This document shows positions 26,914-35,564 of a DNA stretch of 39,574 bases, one piece after another. The DNA comes from Flavipsychrobacter sp. (GTDB lineage: Bacteria > Bacteroidota > Bacteroidia > Chitinophagales > Chitinophagaceae). Below the pieces are notes generated by a model. The model did no database searches and was not told the origin of the DNA. It saw only the letters and a list, made by a program, of their open reading frames with translations. The stretch is taken from positions 1 to 39,574 of the forward strand of contig JAOQAP010000228.1 of NCBI GenBank assembly GCA_025963465.1. Reading direction: 5' to 3'. A program made the position numbers and the translations under genes. The first letter of the stretch is position 1, and every line of letters begins with the position of its first letter.

Positions 26914-28071
26914 TTACTCTGTTAACCATGATTTATAATAGTTTCCAACCTCCAGCTTCATTGCTTCTTTTGTTATCATTACCGGGTTAAAAGGGTCTAT
27001 CATCACTGCTAGCTCTTTGGTCTCTTTTTGCCCTATACTACGCTCAATGGCGCCGGGGTGAGGGCCGTGTGGTATGCCGCCGGGATGTAATGTGAACTGA
27101 CCTGCTTTTATATTGTTGCGGCTCATGAAGTCGCCATCCACATAATAGAGTAGTTCATCGCTGTCTATATTACTATGATGGTATGGTGCAGGAATGGCCT
27201 GTGGATGATAATCGTACAAGCGGGGTACAAAAGAACAAACAACGAAATTTTTGCTTTCAAATGTCTGGTGTACCGGTGGTGGCATGTGTATGCGACCTGT
27301 TATCGGTTCAAAGTTGAAGATGGAGAATGTATAAGGATAAAGGTATCCGTCCCATCCGGCCACATCAAATGGATGATTGGCGTAGACATAAGGGAACATC
27401 ATTCCTTGTTTCTTTATGAAAATATCAAAGTCTCCCTGCTCATCAAATGTTTCAAGATGAGACGGCCTTTTTATATCGCGCTCGCAGAAAGGGGAGTGTT
27501 CCAGTAGTTGTCCGAAATCGTTCCTGTAACGGCGTGGGGTGAAGATCGGATCGAAGGATTCGATATATAAAAGCTTGTTTTCATGAGTGTCGAAAGTGAT
27601 TTTGTATACTGTGCCGCGAGGAATGACTATATAGTCTCCATACTGGAAGGGCAATGAACCAAACATTGTATGTAGCGTACCACTCCCTTTGTGAACGAAC
27701 AGCAGTTCATCGGCATCAGCATTTTTGTAGAAATATTCTGTGGATGCAGAAGGAGCAGCCAGTCCAATATGCAGGGCGCTATTTACAAAAAGTGTCTTCC
27801 TGCTTCTTATATAATCTTTTTCAGGGTGTATGTCAAACCCGTTAAAGCTCATTGCGTTCAAACCATTTTCTATGGCTATCTCCGGTTTTACGGAGTAAGG
27901 TTTTCCTTTCTGCCTTACCCTGGTAGGGGGATATAAATGATATGCGAGCGAAGACATTCCGGCAAATCCCTGTGTGCCAACCAATTCTTCCTGGTATAAT
28001 TTCCCATCTGCTTGTCTGCTTACCGTGTGTCGTTTTTCCGGTATAATTCCCAGGCTATGATAAAAAGGCAT
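26914..28071 (-). CDS. hmgA: Homogentisate 1,2-dioxygenase
   Basis: A 385-aa cupin-fold dioxygenase with the typical N-terminus MPFYHSLGIIPEKRHT. The iron-site region is intact: PYHHSNIDSDELLYYVDGDF (His299 or its neighbour, Glu306) and LHPGGIPHGPHPG (His335), matching the His-Glu-His ligands of the family. It opens the homogentisate ring to maleylacetoacetate in tyrosine catabolism. It is the first gene of the hmgA-hpd-paaABCD run, 10 nt before hpd, and lies 146 nt after the permease gene. Maleylacetoacetate isomerase and fumarylacetoacetase, the next enzymes, are not in the window. Confidence 0.95.
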   Translation of the reverse strand: MPFYHSLGIIPEKRHTVSRQADGKLYQEELVGTQGFAGMSSLAYHLYPPTRVRQKGKPYSVKPEIAIENGLNAMSFNGFDIHPEKDYIRSRKTLFVNSALHIGLAAPSASTEYFYKNADADELLFVHKGSGTLHTMFGSLPFQYGDYIVIPRGTVYKITFDTHENKLLYIESFDPIFTPRRYRNDFGQLLEHSPFCERDIKRPSHLETFDEQGDFDIFIKKQGMMFPYVYANHPFDVAGWDGYLYPYTFSIFNFEPITGRIHMPPPVHQTFESKNFVVCSFVPRLYDYHPQAIPAPYHHSNIDSDELLYYVDGDFMSRNNIKAGQFTLHPGGIPHGPHPGAIERSIGQKETKELAVMIDPFNPVMITKEAMKLEVGNYYKSWLTE

Positions 28072-28089
28072 AAACTAAATTTTGTAACA

Positions 28090-28097
28090 CAAACCTA
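28090..28097 (-). promoter_or_regulatory. Possible -7 element for the hmgA-hpd-paa operon
   Basis: TAGGTTTG on the minus strand matches TAnnTTTG and would give a leader of about 12 nt before hmgA. No TTG at the proper distance is present, so a regulator may be needed, or the match may be chance. Confidence 0.4.
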
Positions 28098-28217
28098 GTA
28101 TTGCCTTTTATTAAGGTTTATGATTTTGGACAGGAGAAAGGATGATTTGTATCATGTCTGCCCGCAGACCGGTAAGTAAGGTTTGATTGGCGAAGTGTTC
28201 AAAGGGTAATTTATATA

Positions 28218-29537
28218 CTAAGAGTTTTTTAACTCCGGACGTTTCCATGCCATTATCCGCCAGATAATATCTGGAATGAACAGCACCAGTATTGCAAATA
28301 TTGCAGGCTTTACCGCATCGTCGGTAGACAAGCATATCCCGGTAAGTGCAACCAGGTAAACTACTATCGGTAATGATACTAAGATCATGAGGCCGGGTAC
28401 ATTTAATGGTATACGGAACGGGCGGGGCACATCAGGTTCGGTTATCCTTAATTTTATTAAAGAGAGATACTCAAGGAAAAGGCCGGCTCCATATATGGTC
28501 ACGTCTATTACCAGCAAGTCGGCAAACGTCCACAGTACCATGAGGCTTACCACTATTGAGCAGACCAAAATGGATATGTAAGGTGTCTTGAATCTGGGGT
28601 GTGCTTCTCCTAGTTTTACCGGCAGTAGCGCGTCATCTGCCATAGCTTTTGGTACCCGTGATATAGCCAGTAGATTTGCATTATAGATGCCAATGGTACT
28701 AGCCATGCCGCCACATGCTATAAGTGTGCCGAGCCAACGGCCGGCCATAAGTGTACCCAGAGCGGGAAACCCCTCTTTGCTAAGCGCTCCATGGTCTATA
28801 CCGGATTGCTGGGCTACTATGATTACTAAAATGTATATGGTTAACACGCTCACAAAAGCGATAATGATGGAAATAAGGTAGGAGCGTAAGGGATTCTCCA
28901 CTTCTTCTGCGTAAGTGGTAATACTATCCCAGCCAAAAAAGTTCCACATAATGGTGTAGATAGCCAGTCCCAATGAAGGAAATGCCGGCCCCTTCAGTGT
29001 CATGGCAGGTAGTGCTACCGTATGATGGCTAAAGAAAAGTATGAATAGTATGAGAAATGGAGCTACTACCAACGCGCTCAGCAATGACGACACTTTACCC
29101 ACAGGCACTATGCCTATTATGTTCACTACTGCAGATAGCCATATCACCAGCCAGCATAACGGTAATTTATACACTTCAATTCCCGGAAAAAGATAAGCAG
29201 TGTATTGCACGAACAGTACCGGGTATATGGCCAGGTCAACGAACGTATAGAACCATGTCCAGATACCTTCATAAAATCCCCATCGTTTGCCAAGCGCTCT
29301 GCCCACCCATTTATAATACCCCCCGGTCACAGGCATCATACCATTGAGCTCAAGTACCGTAAGTATGGCGGGTATATCCCAGAGAAAAGGTATAGTGATC
29401 AATAACAACAGGCTGGCGTGCTCTCCTGCATATTGCAGCAATGGCTCAAGCCCATATGGCCCACCTGATACGGTAAAAAATATGACGGCAGCCAGCTGAA
29501 GCGGTCGTATCTTTTTAGATGTGGGGTTTTTATTCAT
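28218..29537 (-). CDS. APC-family amino-acid permease
   Basis: A 439-aa integral membrane protein with about 12 hydrophobic segments. Helix 1 has the unwound glycine motif (IFFTVSGGPYGLEPLLQYAG), and helix 6 lies around TIMWNFFGWDSITTYAEEVE. The C-terminal part is typical (PRPFRIPLNVPGLMILVSLP). This is the APC superfamily (amino acid/polyamine-organocation), importing amino acids by proton or sodium symport or by exchange. It lies between a secreted CocE/S15-type hydrolase (50 nt upstream, same strand) and the aromatic catabolic operon, which suggests uptake of aromatic amino acids; the substrate itself is inference. Confidence 0.9.
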   Translation of the reverse strand: MNKNPTSKKIRPLQLAAVIFFTVSGGPYGLEPLLQYAGEHASLLLLITIPFLWDIPAILTVLELNGMMPVTGGYYKWVGRALGKRWGFYEGIWTWFYTFVDLAIYPVLFVQYTAYLFPGIEVYKLPLCWLVIWLSAVVNIIGIVPVGKVSSLLSALVVAPFLILFILFFSHHTVALPAMTLKGPAFPSLGLAIYTIMWNFFGWDSITTYAEEVENPLRSYLISIIIAFVSVLTIYILVIIVAQQSGIDHGALSKEGFPALGTLMAGRWLGTLIACGGMASTIGIYNANLLAISRVPKAMADDALLPVKLGEAHPRFKTPYISILVCSIVVSLMVLWTFADLLVIDVTIYGAGLFLEYLSLIKLRITEPDVPRPFRIPLNVPGLMILVSLPIVVYLVALTGICLSTDDAVKPAIFAILVLFIPDIIWRIMAWKRPELKNS

Positions 29538-29587
29538 TTGTGTGTTAGCTGCCTGTGCTAATGTATAAATTGTTCCGCTAACCGGAT

Positions 29588-31489
29588 CTAATTTTTTAGG
29601 ATTGGCAATACAAGGTAGCTGGGGTGCTTGCTGTCATGGTAGATGCGTATCGTTGATTTTTGAAAATCACTGAGTTTTGCTTTGTATATATTCACAAACT
29701 TCTGCGGGTTCATATCCACCAGCGGGAACCAGCTGCTTTGTACCTGCACCATTATGCGGTGGCCTTTTTTGAACGTGTGGGCTATATCTCCTATTTTAAA
29801 GGATACCGTCGTTACCTGGCCCGGTGTGAATGGCGAAGGCTTTGCCAGGCTATTACGGTATTTGCCACGCATCACTTCACCATGCACCAGCATTTCATAA
29901 CCACCCATCGGATATTTTAAGACAGGATCTGCATCTTCATAGATATTTACATTGTTGTAGTACAGGCTGTCCGGGAATACATCTATCAGCTTTACCACAA
30001 AGTCGGCATCTGTGGTAGATATAGAAGCCTGCAGCGATGCGATCACATTGCCTGTAAGGGTTACGTCTTCATTCAGTACATCGGTCTTAAAGCTCGCTAC
30101 ATCAGGCCTCCGGTCAGCAAAACGCTGGTCATCCGTCATGTAGTTTCGGGTGCGGTTAAAATGTATTTCAGAAGTATAAGGAACAGGCTTGTGCGGGTCG
30201 CTTACATACTCGTTATAGCTATTTTCTTTTTTTGGCGCTTTCCAACTTAGTGAGTCGCCATCACGCAGGTATAGCTTTATGTCTTTTTTGCCTGCGGGCG
30301 GCCATTGGGGGTAGGTTTTCCATTCATTGGCCCCACTCATGAAAATGGTGGCCTCTGCCATTTTGGAAATATCACCTTTGCCTTTCAGGTAATAATTAAA
30401 GAATGGTACTTCTATATTCTGCTGGTACCATGCTGAGGTGTTACTGCCAAAGCTGATGTTGCCTAAGTGTGTGCCATCATTATTGATCCATTGCTCGTGA
30501 TACCATGGGCCCATTACCAGTTTATTAAAGTCTTTACCGGGATTATTCTTTTCAGCGGTCAGGTAACCATTCCATGCACCCCAATTGTCCTCTGCGTCAT
30601 AGGTGCCGCCCACCCATAGTATTGCAGGCTTTAGGTTTTTTGTTGCTTTTCTCGCATCACGTTCCCTCCAGAAATCGTCATAGTCGGGGTGGTTCATCAT
30701 GTCTTTCCAGAAACGTATTGTGTCGCCGGTGAGCCTGGTCAATTTAGACAATGGCATATTCTCCAGGTGAAATTTATAATTATCATGAACAGGGTATGTT
30801 GCCGGTGTGTGGGGTGCAGCTATTGGTTTATGATGCGGCACCCCGAATCCCAAACCATATGGGGTATCATAATCAAAATTGTCCATCACAAAGAAAGCAC
30901 CATTATGATGGTCATCATCACCCTCAAACCAATCGATACATGGTGCTTGCGGACTGGCCGCTACCAGCGCCGGGTGGCCACTTGCGGCACCCATAAGTGC
31001 ATAGAACCCGGGATAAGAGATGCCAAACATGCCGACTTTGCCATTGTTGTTTGGTAAGTTCTTTACCAGCCAGTCTATTGTGTCCCAGCTGTCTGTAGTT
31101 TCATCTATATCTTTACAGTTTTTTTTGTTTTTGGCGCATGGGCGCACATCTACAAATTCTCCTTCACTCATCCATCTGCCCCGGACATCCTGTATCACTA
31201 TTATATAGTTCTCCTGCAGGTATGCTTTTTGGTAGGTGGTCCAGAAATCTCTTAATGTGTCTTTTCCGTAAGGTGCGCAGGAGTAGGGAGTGCGCGTAAG
31301 TAAGATCGGGTGGTTTTCAGAATTATCATCAGGTATGTAGATGGATGTAAACAACCGTACACTATCCCGCATAGTTATATACTGTTCCAGTTTGGTGTAA
31401 TGCTTTACCATCCACAGGCTATCATTATTTCGTGCGTATGTAAGCGTTGTATATAAATAAATGACAATGAATATTCCTAAACGCTTCAT
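29588..31489 (-). CDS. Exported CocE/NonD-type hydrolase (S15 / alpha-amino-acid ester hydrolase family)
   Basis: A 633-aa protein with a signal peptide (MKRLGIFIVIYLYTTLTYAR). The alpha/beta-hydrolase domain holds the nucleophile elbow GISYPG with Ser158, an early RTPYSCAPYGKDTLRDFW, and the acidic cluster FEGDDDHHNGAF near residue 210, which in alpha-amino-acid ester hydrolases binds the substrate amino group. A C-terminal jelly-roll with EVMRGKYRNSLAKPSPFTPG and HRIMVQVQSSWFPLVDMNPQ is typical. These enzymes cleave N-terminal dipeptides, amino-acid esters or beta-lactam esters in the periplasm. It is co-directional with the permease (50 nt), so it may release amino acids for import. Confidence 0.88.
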   Translation of the reverse strand: MKRLGIFIVIYLYTTLTYARNNDSLWMVKHYTKLEQYITMRDSVRLFTSIYIPDDNSENHPILLTRTPYSCAPYGKDTLRDFWTTYQKAYLQENYIIVIQDVRGRWMSEGEFVDVRPCAKNKKNCKDIDETTDSWDTIDWLVKNLPNNNGKVGMFGISYPGFYALMGAASGHPALVAASPQAPCIDWFEGDDDHHNGAFFVMDNFDYDTPYGLGFGVPHHKPIAAPHTPATYPVHDNYKFHLENMPLSKLTRLTGDTIRFWKDMMNHPDYDDFWRERDARKATKNLKPAILWVGGTYDAEDNWGAWNGYLTAEKNNPGKDFNKLVMGPWYHEQWINNDGTHLGNISFGSNTSAWYQQNIEVPFFNYYLKGKGDISKMAEATIFMSGANEWKTYPQWPPAGKKDIKLYLRDGDSLSWKAPKKENSYNEYVSDPHKPVPYTSEIHFNRTRNYMTDDQRFADRRPDVASFKTDVLNEDVTLTGNVIASLQASISTTDADFVVKLIDVFPDSLYYNNVNIYEDADPVLKYPMGGYEMLVHGEVMRGKYRNSLAKPSPFTPGQVTTVSFKIGDIAHTFKKGHRIMVQVQSSWFPLVDMNPQKFVNIYKAKLSDFQKSTIRIYHDSKHPSYLVLPILKN

Positions 31490-31645
31490 CTATAATGTTT
31501 TCTTTCAGTTATAAAGCAACTAGAAAAATCATTCCAAGGAAATTTATAACATGTGTTTATTTGGTTATGATTGAAGGAAGATGTTTTTTTGTATTCCTTC
31601 ATCATTTGATGGTAAAGTTTGAATTTATAAAATAGCGATAATTCT

Positions 31646-32431
31646 ATGACTATTCCTATATACCAGGTCGACGCTTTTACAAACAAGGTTTTTTCAGGTA
31701 ATCCTGCTGCAGTTTGCCCGCTTGAAAATTGGTTGAGTGATGAACTGCTGCAGCAAATAGCTATGGAAAATAACCTTGCGGAAACCGCCTTTTATGTAAA
31801 TGAAGGTGACAGGTATCATATCCGTTGGTTTACTCCTTCAGTAGAAGTTGATCTCTGCGGACATGCAACACTCGCCGCAGCTTTTGTTTTATTTAACCTG
31901 GAAGGCCATCCCGGTTCCCTGATCAGTTTTTATTCGCACAGAAGCGGGGTGCTAACAGTCAGCAAACAAGAGGAATACCTTATTTTGAACTTCCCGACCG
32001 ATGTTTTTGAACCGGTACCTATACCGGAAGGATTGTTTAATAATAGCTTCAGGGCCATTGAAGCATATAGAGGGAAGACCGATTACATGCTTGTGCTGGA
32101 GAACGAAAAGCAGGTAGCAGAGCTGATACCTGATTACACCGCTATATCAAAACTTGATGGCCGTGGAGTGATCGTTACTGCCCAAGGTGACGATGTTGAT
32201 TGTGTATCGCGATTCTTTGCACCACAATCCGGCATAAACGAAGATCCGGTTACCGGTTCAGCACATACCACACTTACTCCTTATTGGTCAAAGAAACTTA
32301 ACAAGCAAGAGTTGGGAGCTATCCAGTTGTCAGAACGCAAAGGGTATTTGAAATGTTCTTACCTGGGTGACAGGGTTGAAATCAGCGGACAGGCGAAGCT
32401 GTATATGGTTGGTAAAATATTTACAGAGTAA
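31646..32431 (+). CDS. PhzF-family isomerase-like protein
   Basis: A 261-aa cytosolic protein. The N-terminus MTIPIYQVDAFTNKVFSGNP is diagnostic of the PhzF family, and ENNLAETAFYV contains the conserved catalytic Glu46. The second half shows DVDCVSRFFAPQSGINEDPV then TGSAHTTLTPYWSKKL. The family shares the diaminopimelate-epimerase fold and catalyses isomerisations or trans-to-cis shifts; only PhzF itself has a defined role in phenazine synthesis, and no phenazine gene is near. Its stop lies 4 nt from the stop of the convergent flavodoxin-like gene. Confidence 0.9.
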   Translation: MTIPIYQVDAFTNKVFSGNPAAVCPLENWLSDELLQQIAMENNLAETAFYVNEGDRYHIRWFTPSVEVDLCGHATLAAAFVLFNLEGHPGSLISFYSHRSGVLTVSKQEEYLILNFPTDVFEPVPIPEGLFNNSFRAIEAYRGKTDYMLVLENEKQVAELIPDYTAISKLDGRGVIVTAQGDDVDCVSRFFAPQSGINEDPVTGSAHTTLTPYWSKKLNKQELGAIQLSERKGYLKCSYLGDRVEISGQAKLYMVGKIFTE

Positions 32432-32435
32432 CGGT

Positions 32436-33098
32436 TTACTTACTCATTTTCTTTGCCATTATATCCAGTTCGTGCAGGTTGGTAGGTATCGGGTGCTGTT
32501 TGAGTAGACGGGCCATGTATACGGTATTATGAACCATGTATAGGTTGTTCTTGTTTGTGTAAACATGCTTTTCTCCGCCGCCATCCGTGTAATTTTTGTC
32601 TCCGCCGGCCATGCCTACCCAGTATGAGTTTGCATTGGGTGGTATCGTAAACCCGATCTCATGCATAGACCATAGCACATGAGATACAACGGCATGGGCT
32701 CCATCTTCATTGCCTGTAACCAGTGCACCGGCCACTTTGTTGTAGGTGAAGAATTGGCGTGTCTCTTTATCTTTCAGCTCTTTGTTATAAAAAACATCGT
32801 CCATGCGCTCGAATATCTGTTGTACGGTGGACGGGCTGTGTCCAAGCCAGATAGGGGAGGCTATGATACAAATATCACAAGCTCTTATTTTTTCAAGTAC
32901 CTGGGGCCATTCATCACCGTCTCCTTCATCAGATGAGGTGCCGTGTTTTATATTGTAATCTGCCAGCCTGATCATCTCTGTATTTACATCCAGCTTATGA
33001 TATTCCGTTATTACTTTATTGGCCAGGGCTTCTGTATTGGAAAGCTCTGGCGTTTTCTTCAGTGTACAATTAATGATCAATGCTCTCAGGTCAGACAT
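32436..33098 (-). CDS. Flavodoxin-like / NAD(P)H-dependent FMN reductase family protein
   Basis: A 220-aa protein. A first beta-strand and phosphate loop of the flavodoxin type (ALIINCTLKKTPELSNTEAL) bind FMN phosphate; CDICIIASPIWLGHSPSTVQ and AGALVTGNEDGAHAVVSHVL supply the isoalloxazine loops. It should reduce quinones, flavins or nitro compounds using NAD(P)H, although the donor cannot be read from sequence. It lies 18 nt after the VOC-protein gene at 33117-33497 and is probably translated from the same transcript. Confidence 0.88.
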   Translation of the reverse strand: MSDLRALIINCTLKKTPELSNTEALANKVITEYHKLDVNTEMIRLADYNIKHGTSSDEGDGDEWPQVLEKIRACDICIIASPIWLGHSPSTVQQIFERMDDVFYNKELKDKETRQFFTYNKVAGALVTGNEDGAHAVVSHVLWSMHEIGFTIPPNANSYWVGMAGGDKNYTDGGGEKHVYTNKNNLYMVHNTVYMARLLKQHPIPTNLHELDIMAKKMSK

Positions 33099-33116
33099 GA
33101 ATGGCGATTTTATATA

Positions 33117-33497
33117 TCATTTGTCGTCCATTACAGAAAGAATATTGCCTGCAGGATCTTTGAACCAGGCTACCGTAGGGCCATAGCCACGCACTATCCC
33201 TTTTTCGTCGGTTTTCAGTTTGTCGTAGTCGTAATGTTCAAACTGCACACCTTTGGCAGCCAGTTCATCAACAGCTTTGTCTACACCATCTACAATAAAG
33301 TTGAGTACTGTAAATGTCGCCGGTGTATGATTTGGTTTTGTATAGATAGTAATTTTATTTGCAGGCAGCGCTAACGAAAATATCCCGGGCATAGTGCCAT
33401 CTTCTATATCAACGCCAAGTACGTTGGCATAAAAGTCCTTTGCCTTTTCCATATCGTTTACAGAAAAGCTGCTGAATGTCTTGTTGTTTTTGAACAT
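33117..33497 (-). CDS. VOC-superfamily (glyoxalase/bleomycin-resistance-like) protein
   Basis: A 126-aa protein opening with FSSFSVNDMEKAKDFYANVL and ending in GPTVAWFKDPAGNILSVMDD, the first and last strands of a VOC dimer-forming module. The metal-binding His/Glu pattern is only partly visible, so activity as an isomerase, dioxygenase or drug-binding protein is open. It starts a two-gene unit with the flavodoxin-like gene, below a terminator at 33545-33573. A near -7 match (TATGTTTT, 7 of 8) is present upstream. Confidence 0.85.
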   Translation of the reverse strand: MFKNNKTFSSFSVNDMEKAKDFYANVLGVDIEDGTMPGIFSLALPANKITIYTKPNHTPATFTVLNFIVDGVDKAVDELAAKGVQFEHYDYDKLKTDEKGIVRGYGPTVAWFKDPAGNILSVMDDK

Positions 33498-33544
33498 GTT
33501 GCCTGTTTTATTGTGAGGTTATGAAAAACATAAATATCATGCCG

Positions 33545-33573
33545 AAAAAAATAAAGCCCTTGTAAAGGGCTTT
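33545..33573 (-). terminator. Rho-independent terminator of the 35448-33593 operon
   Basis: AAAGCCCTT (33553-33561), loop GTA, AAGGGCTTT (33565-33573). Read leftward, the hairpin is followed by ATTTTTTTTCGG. It lies 20 nt past the stop of the YdeI/DUF1905 gene and separates it from the VOC-flavodoxin pair. Confidence 0.88.
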
Positions 33574-33592
33574 GAGGTGAATTGCAAAAAGA

Positions 33593-34054
33593 TCATTTGC
33601 CTTCGGTTAACTGTGCAATAGCTTTTTCTATTCTTCGCTGTCTTGTTTCATGTGTCTTGGCATCTTTTACAGAAAGTGTATACACCTGCTTTCGGCTGTT
33701 AGACAACGCTTCAAAAGCTTTTTTTGCTTTCGGGTTTTTGTTCAGTGCTTTCTGCAGTTCTTCCGGCACTTCCACTTCGCGGGGTGCAGTGTCCAGTTCC
33801 AGTGTCACATCTATTTCATCGCCTCCCGCTACATTTGCGCCTTTACGGTGTTCTGCACTTACGCCCACCATATATACGCCACCCATTACAGCAACGGTAT
33901 TGCGGTATGTGTAGCCATTGATGGTCACTTTTACAGGTGGCTTTTTGCCTGCACCCATATCCTCTACTATTTTGTCCGGTATATGTATGCCGGTAGCTGT
34001 CTTGCCCGCAGTAAGCAGGGTAGTGCGGAATGTTGCTTTTTTTGCTGTTGCCAT
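33593..34054 (-). CDS. DUF1905 / YdeI-OmdA two-domain protein
   Basis: A 153-aa protein. Residues about 5-95 are a small beta-barrel of the DUF1905 type (TGIHIPDKIVEDMGAGKKPP, VKVTINGYTYRNTV, AVMGGVYMVGVSAEHRKGAN). Residues about 98-152 are the YdeI/OmdA helical tail (VPEELQKALNKNPKAKKAFE, THETRQRRIEKAIAQL). This fusion is common in Bacteroidota and Actinobacteria and has no assigned reaction. It is the last gene of the operon starting at 35448 and lies 6 nt after the DHFR-like gene. Confidence 0.88.
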   Translation of the reverse strand: MATAKKATFRTTLLTAGKTATGIHIPDKIVEDMGAGKKPPVKVTINGYTYRNTVAVMGGVYMVGVSAEHRKGANVAGGDEIDVTLELDTAPREVEVPEELQKALNKNPKAKKAFEALSNSRKQVYTLSVKDAKTHETRQRRIEKAIAQLTEGK

Positions 34055-34060
34055 GGCTTA

Positions 34061-34624
34061 TTACTTTACAGGTTGATAATGATGTACTACAATACCACAT
34101 TCATAAGCAGTGGCGCCGACCAATTTCATGTCCTTCCGTGCTTTGAATATGGATAACCCATTTCCTATAGCTACAGGGTTAATATAGATGTACAGGTCAT
34201 CGATCAGGTCTTCCTGTACAAGATTGGTTACAAATTCTGCACCACCATATACTACTATGTCATTGCCGGGTCTGTTTTTAAGGTTGTTTATCTCATCTGC
34301 CAGGTTGCCTTTTGCAATTTCTGTATTGTGCTCCCACTCTGATCTTTCCAGTGTTTTTGTAAAAACAACTTTAAGCGTATCAGTCATTTTCTTTGCAAAA
34401 GCCACCTGGTCACTTCCTTCGTTCTTTGCTTCTGCGGCCCAGTAGTTAATAAAGCCCGGGGCCATCTTTCGGCCCATGACAATAGTGTCTATAGATGCGG
34501 TAAACTCATTGGCAAATTCTTTCAGTTGATCGTCCCAGTTCCACACCATCCAGTCCAGTTCTCCGTTTGGCCCGCATACAAAACCATCTACGGACATTTG
34601 CATTTGTAGTTTCAGCTTTCTCAT
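34061..34624 (-). CDS. Dihydrofolate-reductase-family (RibD C-terminal domain) protein
   Basis: 187 aa from the ATG at 34624 (MRKLKLQMQMSVDGFVCGPN); a longer frame from 34699 would overlap the upstream VOC gene and lacks homologous sequence, so it is rejected. Key motifs are SVDGFV near the N-terminus, DTIVMGRKMAPGF for nucleotide binding and IVVYGGAEFVTNLVQEDLID near the end. The fold is that of DHFR/RibD reductases using NADPH, but true folate or riboflavin functions are carried by other families, so the substrate is unknown. Confidence 0.88.
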   Translation of the reverse strand: MRKLKLQMQMSVDGFVCGPNGELDWMVWNWDDQLKEFANEFTASIDTIVMGRKMAPGFINYWAAEAKNEGSDQVAFAKKMTDTLKVVFTKTLERSEWEHNTEIAKGNLADEINNLKNRPGNDIVVYGGAEFVTNLVQEDLIDDLYIYINPVAIGNGLSIFKARKDMKLVGATAYECGIVVHHYQPVK

Positions 34625-34655
34625 CTTTCTTATTTTGATTGTTAAGATAATGATT

Positions 34656-35072
34656 TTATTGTTTGTTCTTGTCAAAGTGCAGCAGCCAATGGTTGCCAAA
34701 TTTATCGGTCAGGTCGCCAAACAGTGCGCCCCAGAAAGAGTTTTCTAAAGGATGGTCGGCCTTTCCTCCTGCAGATAGCTTTGCATACAATTCATTGATC
34801 TCATTCTCGCTGCTGCAGTCAAGCATTAGCGATACAGAGTTGCCTACGGTAAGGCCGTTGTCACCTACCATGTCTGAACCTAGTAGCAATAAAGAGCCTT
34901 TGGTGAGGGTGGAATGGAGAATTAAGTCTTTCATTTGTGCAGGCATCTTATCCGCCAGCGGAGATTCGCCAATGGTCTGTAAGGTTAGTTCTCCGCCAAG
35001 GCACGCTTTATAGAAGCTCATAGCTTCCCGGCAATTGCCGTTGAAAGTGAGGTATGTATTGATCTGTAACAT
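34656..35072 (-). CDS. VOC-superfamily PhnB-like protein
   Basis: A 138-aa protein of the PhnB-like VOC type: INTYLTFNGNCREAMSFYKA then CLGGELTLQTIGESP; LILHSTLTKGSLLLLGSDM; and a final ENSFWGALFGDLTDKFGNHW. The role is unknown. It sits between the NTF2-like and DHFR-like genes with short gaps (16 and 31 nt), as part of one operon. Confidence 0.88.
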   Translation of the reverse strand: MLQINTYLTFNGNCREAMSFYKACLGGELTLQTIGESPLADKMPAQMKDLILHSTLTKGSLLLLGSDMVGDNGLTVGNSVSLMLDCSSENEINELYAKLSAGGKADHPLENSFWGALFGDLTDKFGNHWLLHFDKNKQ

Positions 35073-35088
35073 ATAGTGGTATTAATGA

Positions 35089-35448
35089 TTAAGCAATTGT
35101 TGTTTGTATTGTACTATCAATACAATAAGAAGTAATGGTCAGTATCTTTCCTTCCCCGGAATGATATACATCGCAATACTCCACACATGCCGGTTCGTTC
35201 TTATCATTAGTGTATTTGCAGGAGCCTTCTATAGCAATATGGCTTCCTTCAGCAATTATATTAGTATTGGTAAGTGCAGATGCCCCCATCTCTATCAGCA
35301 TTTTGTCGCAAAAACTGATCATACTTTCTTTGCCATCTATCGTTTTATCGCCTACTATCTTCCATTTTATAGTTTCGGCCAAATGGTCATACGTAGCACT
35401 GAAATTCCCTTTAGAAAATTCCTCGCATATCTTCTGTATATCGCTCAT
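35089..35448 (-). CDS. NTF2/SnoaL-like small protein
   Basis: 119 aa from the ATG at 35448 (MSDIQKICEEFSKGNFSATY); a start 27 nt upstream (MHYHSKTNT) is less likely because it reads as non-conserved sequence. The helix, WKIVGDKTIDGKESMISFCD and later strands (GSHIAIEGSCKYTNDKNEPA, EYCDVYHSGEGKI) fit a SnoaL-like cone-shaped fold. Such proteins bind small hydrophobic ligands or act as isomerases or hydrolases. It is the first gene of the small-enzyme operon and divergent from the GlxA-type regulator. Confidence 0.8.
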   Translation of the reverse strand: MSDIQKICEEFSKGNFSATYDHLAETIKWKIVGDKTIDGKESMISFCDKMLIEMGASALTNTNIIAEGSHIAIEGSCKYTNDKNEPACVEYCDVYHSGEGKILTITSYCIDSTIQTTIA

Positions 35449-35528
35449 AGTATTTGTTTTAGAATGATAATGCAAAGATGGGTTAGGTATGTCAATACGG
35501 ACGGGTGGTAAAATGCCATTTTAATGGG

Positions 35529-35559
35529 TTGATTACGACATAAGGTTTGCTTACATTTG
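35529..35559 (+). promoter_or_regulatory. Bacteroidota-type promoter of the GlxA-type regulator
   Basis: TTG at 35529-35531, 20-nt spacer, TACATTTG at 35552-35559. The ATG follows at 35565, so the transcript would be leaderless or nearly so. A TTG start at 35547 would fall inside the promoter and is rejected. Confidence 0.72.
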
Positions 35560-35564
35560 TCCTT

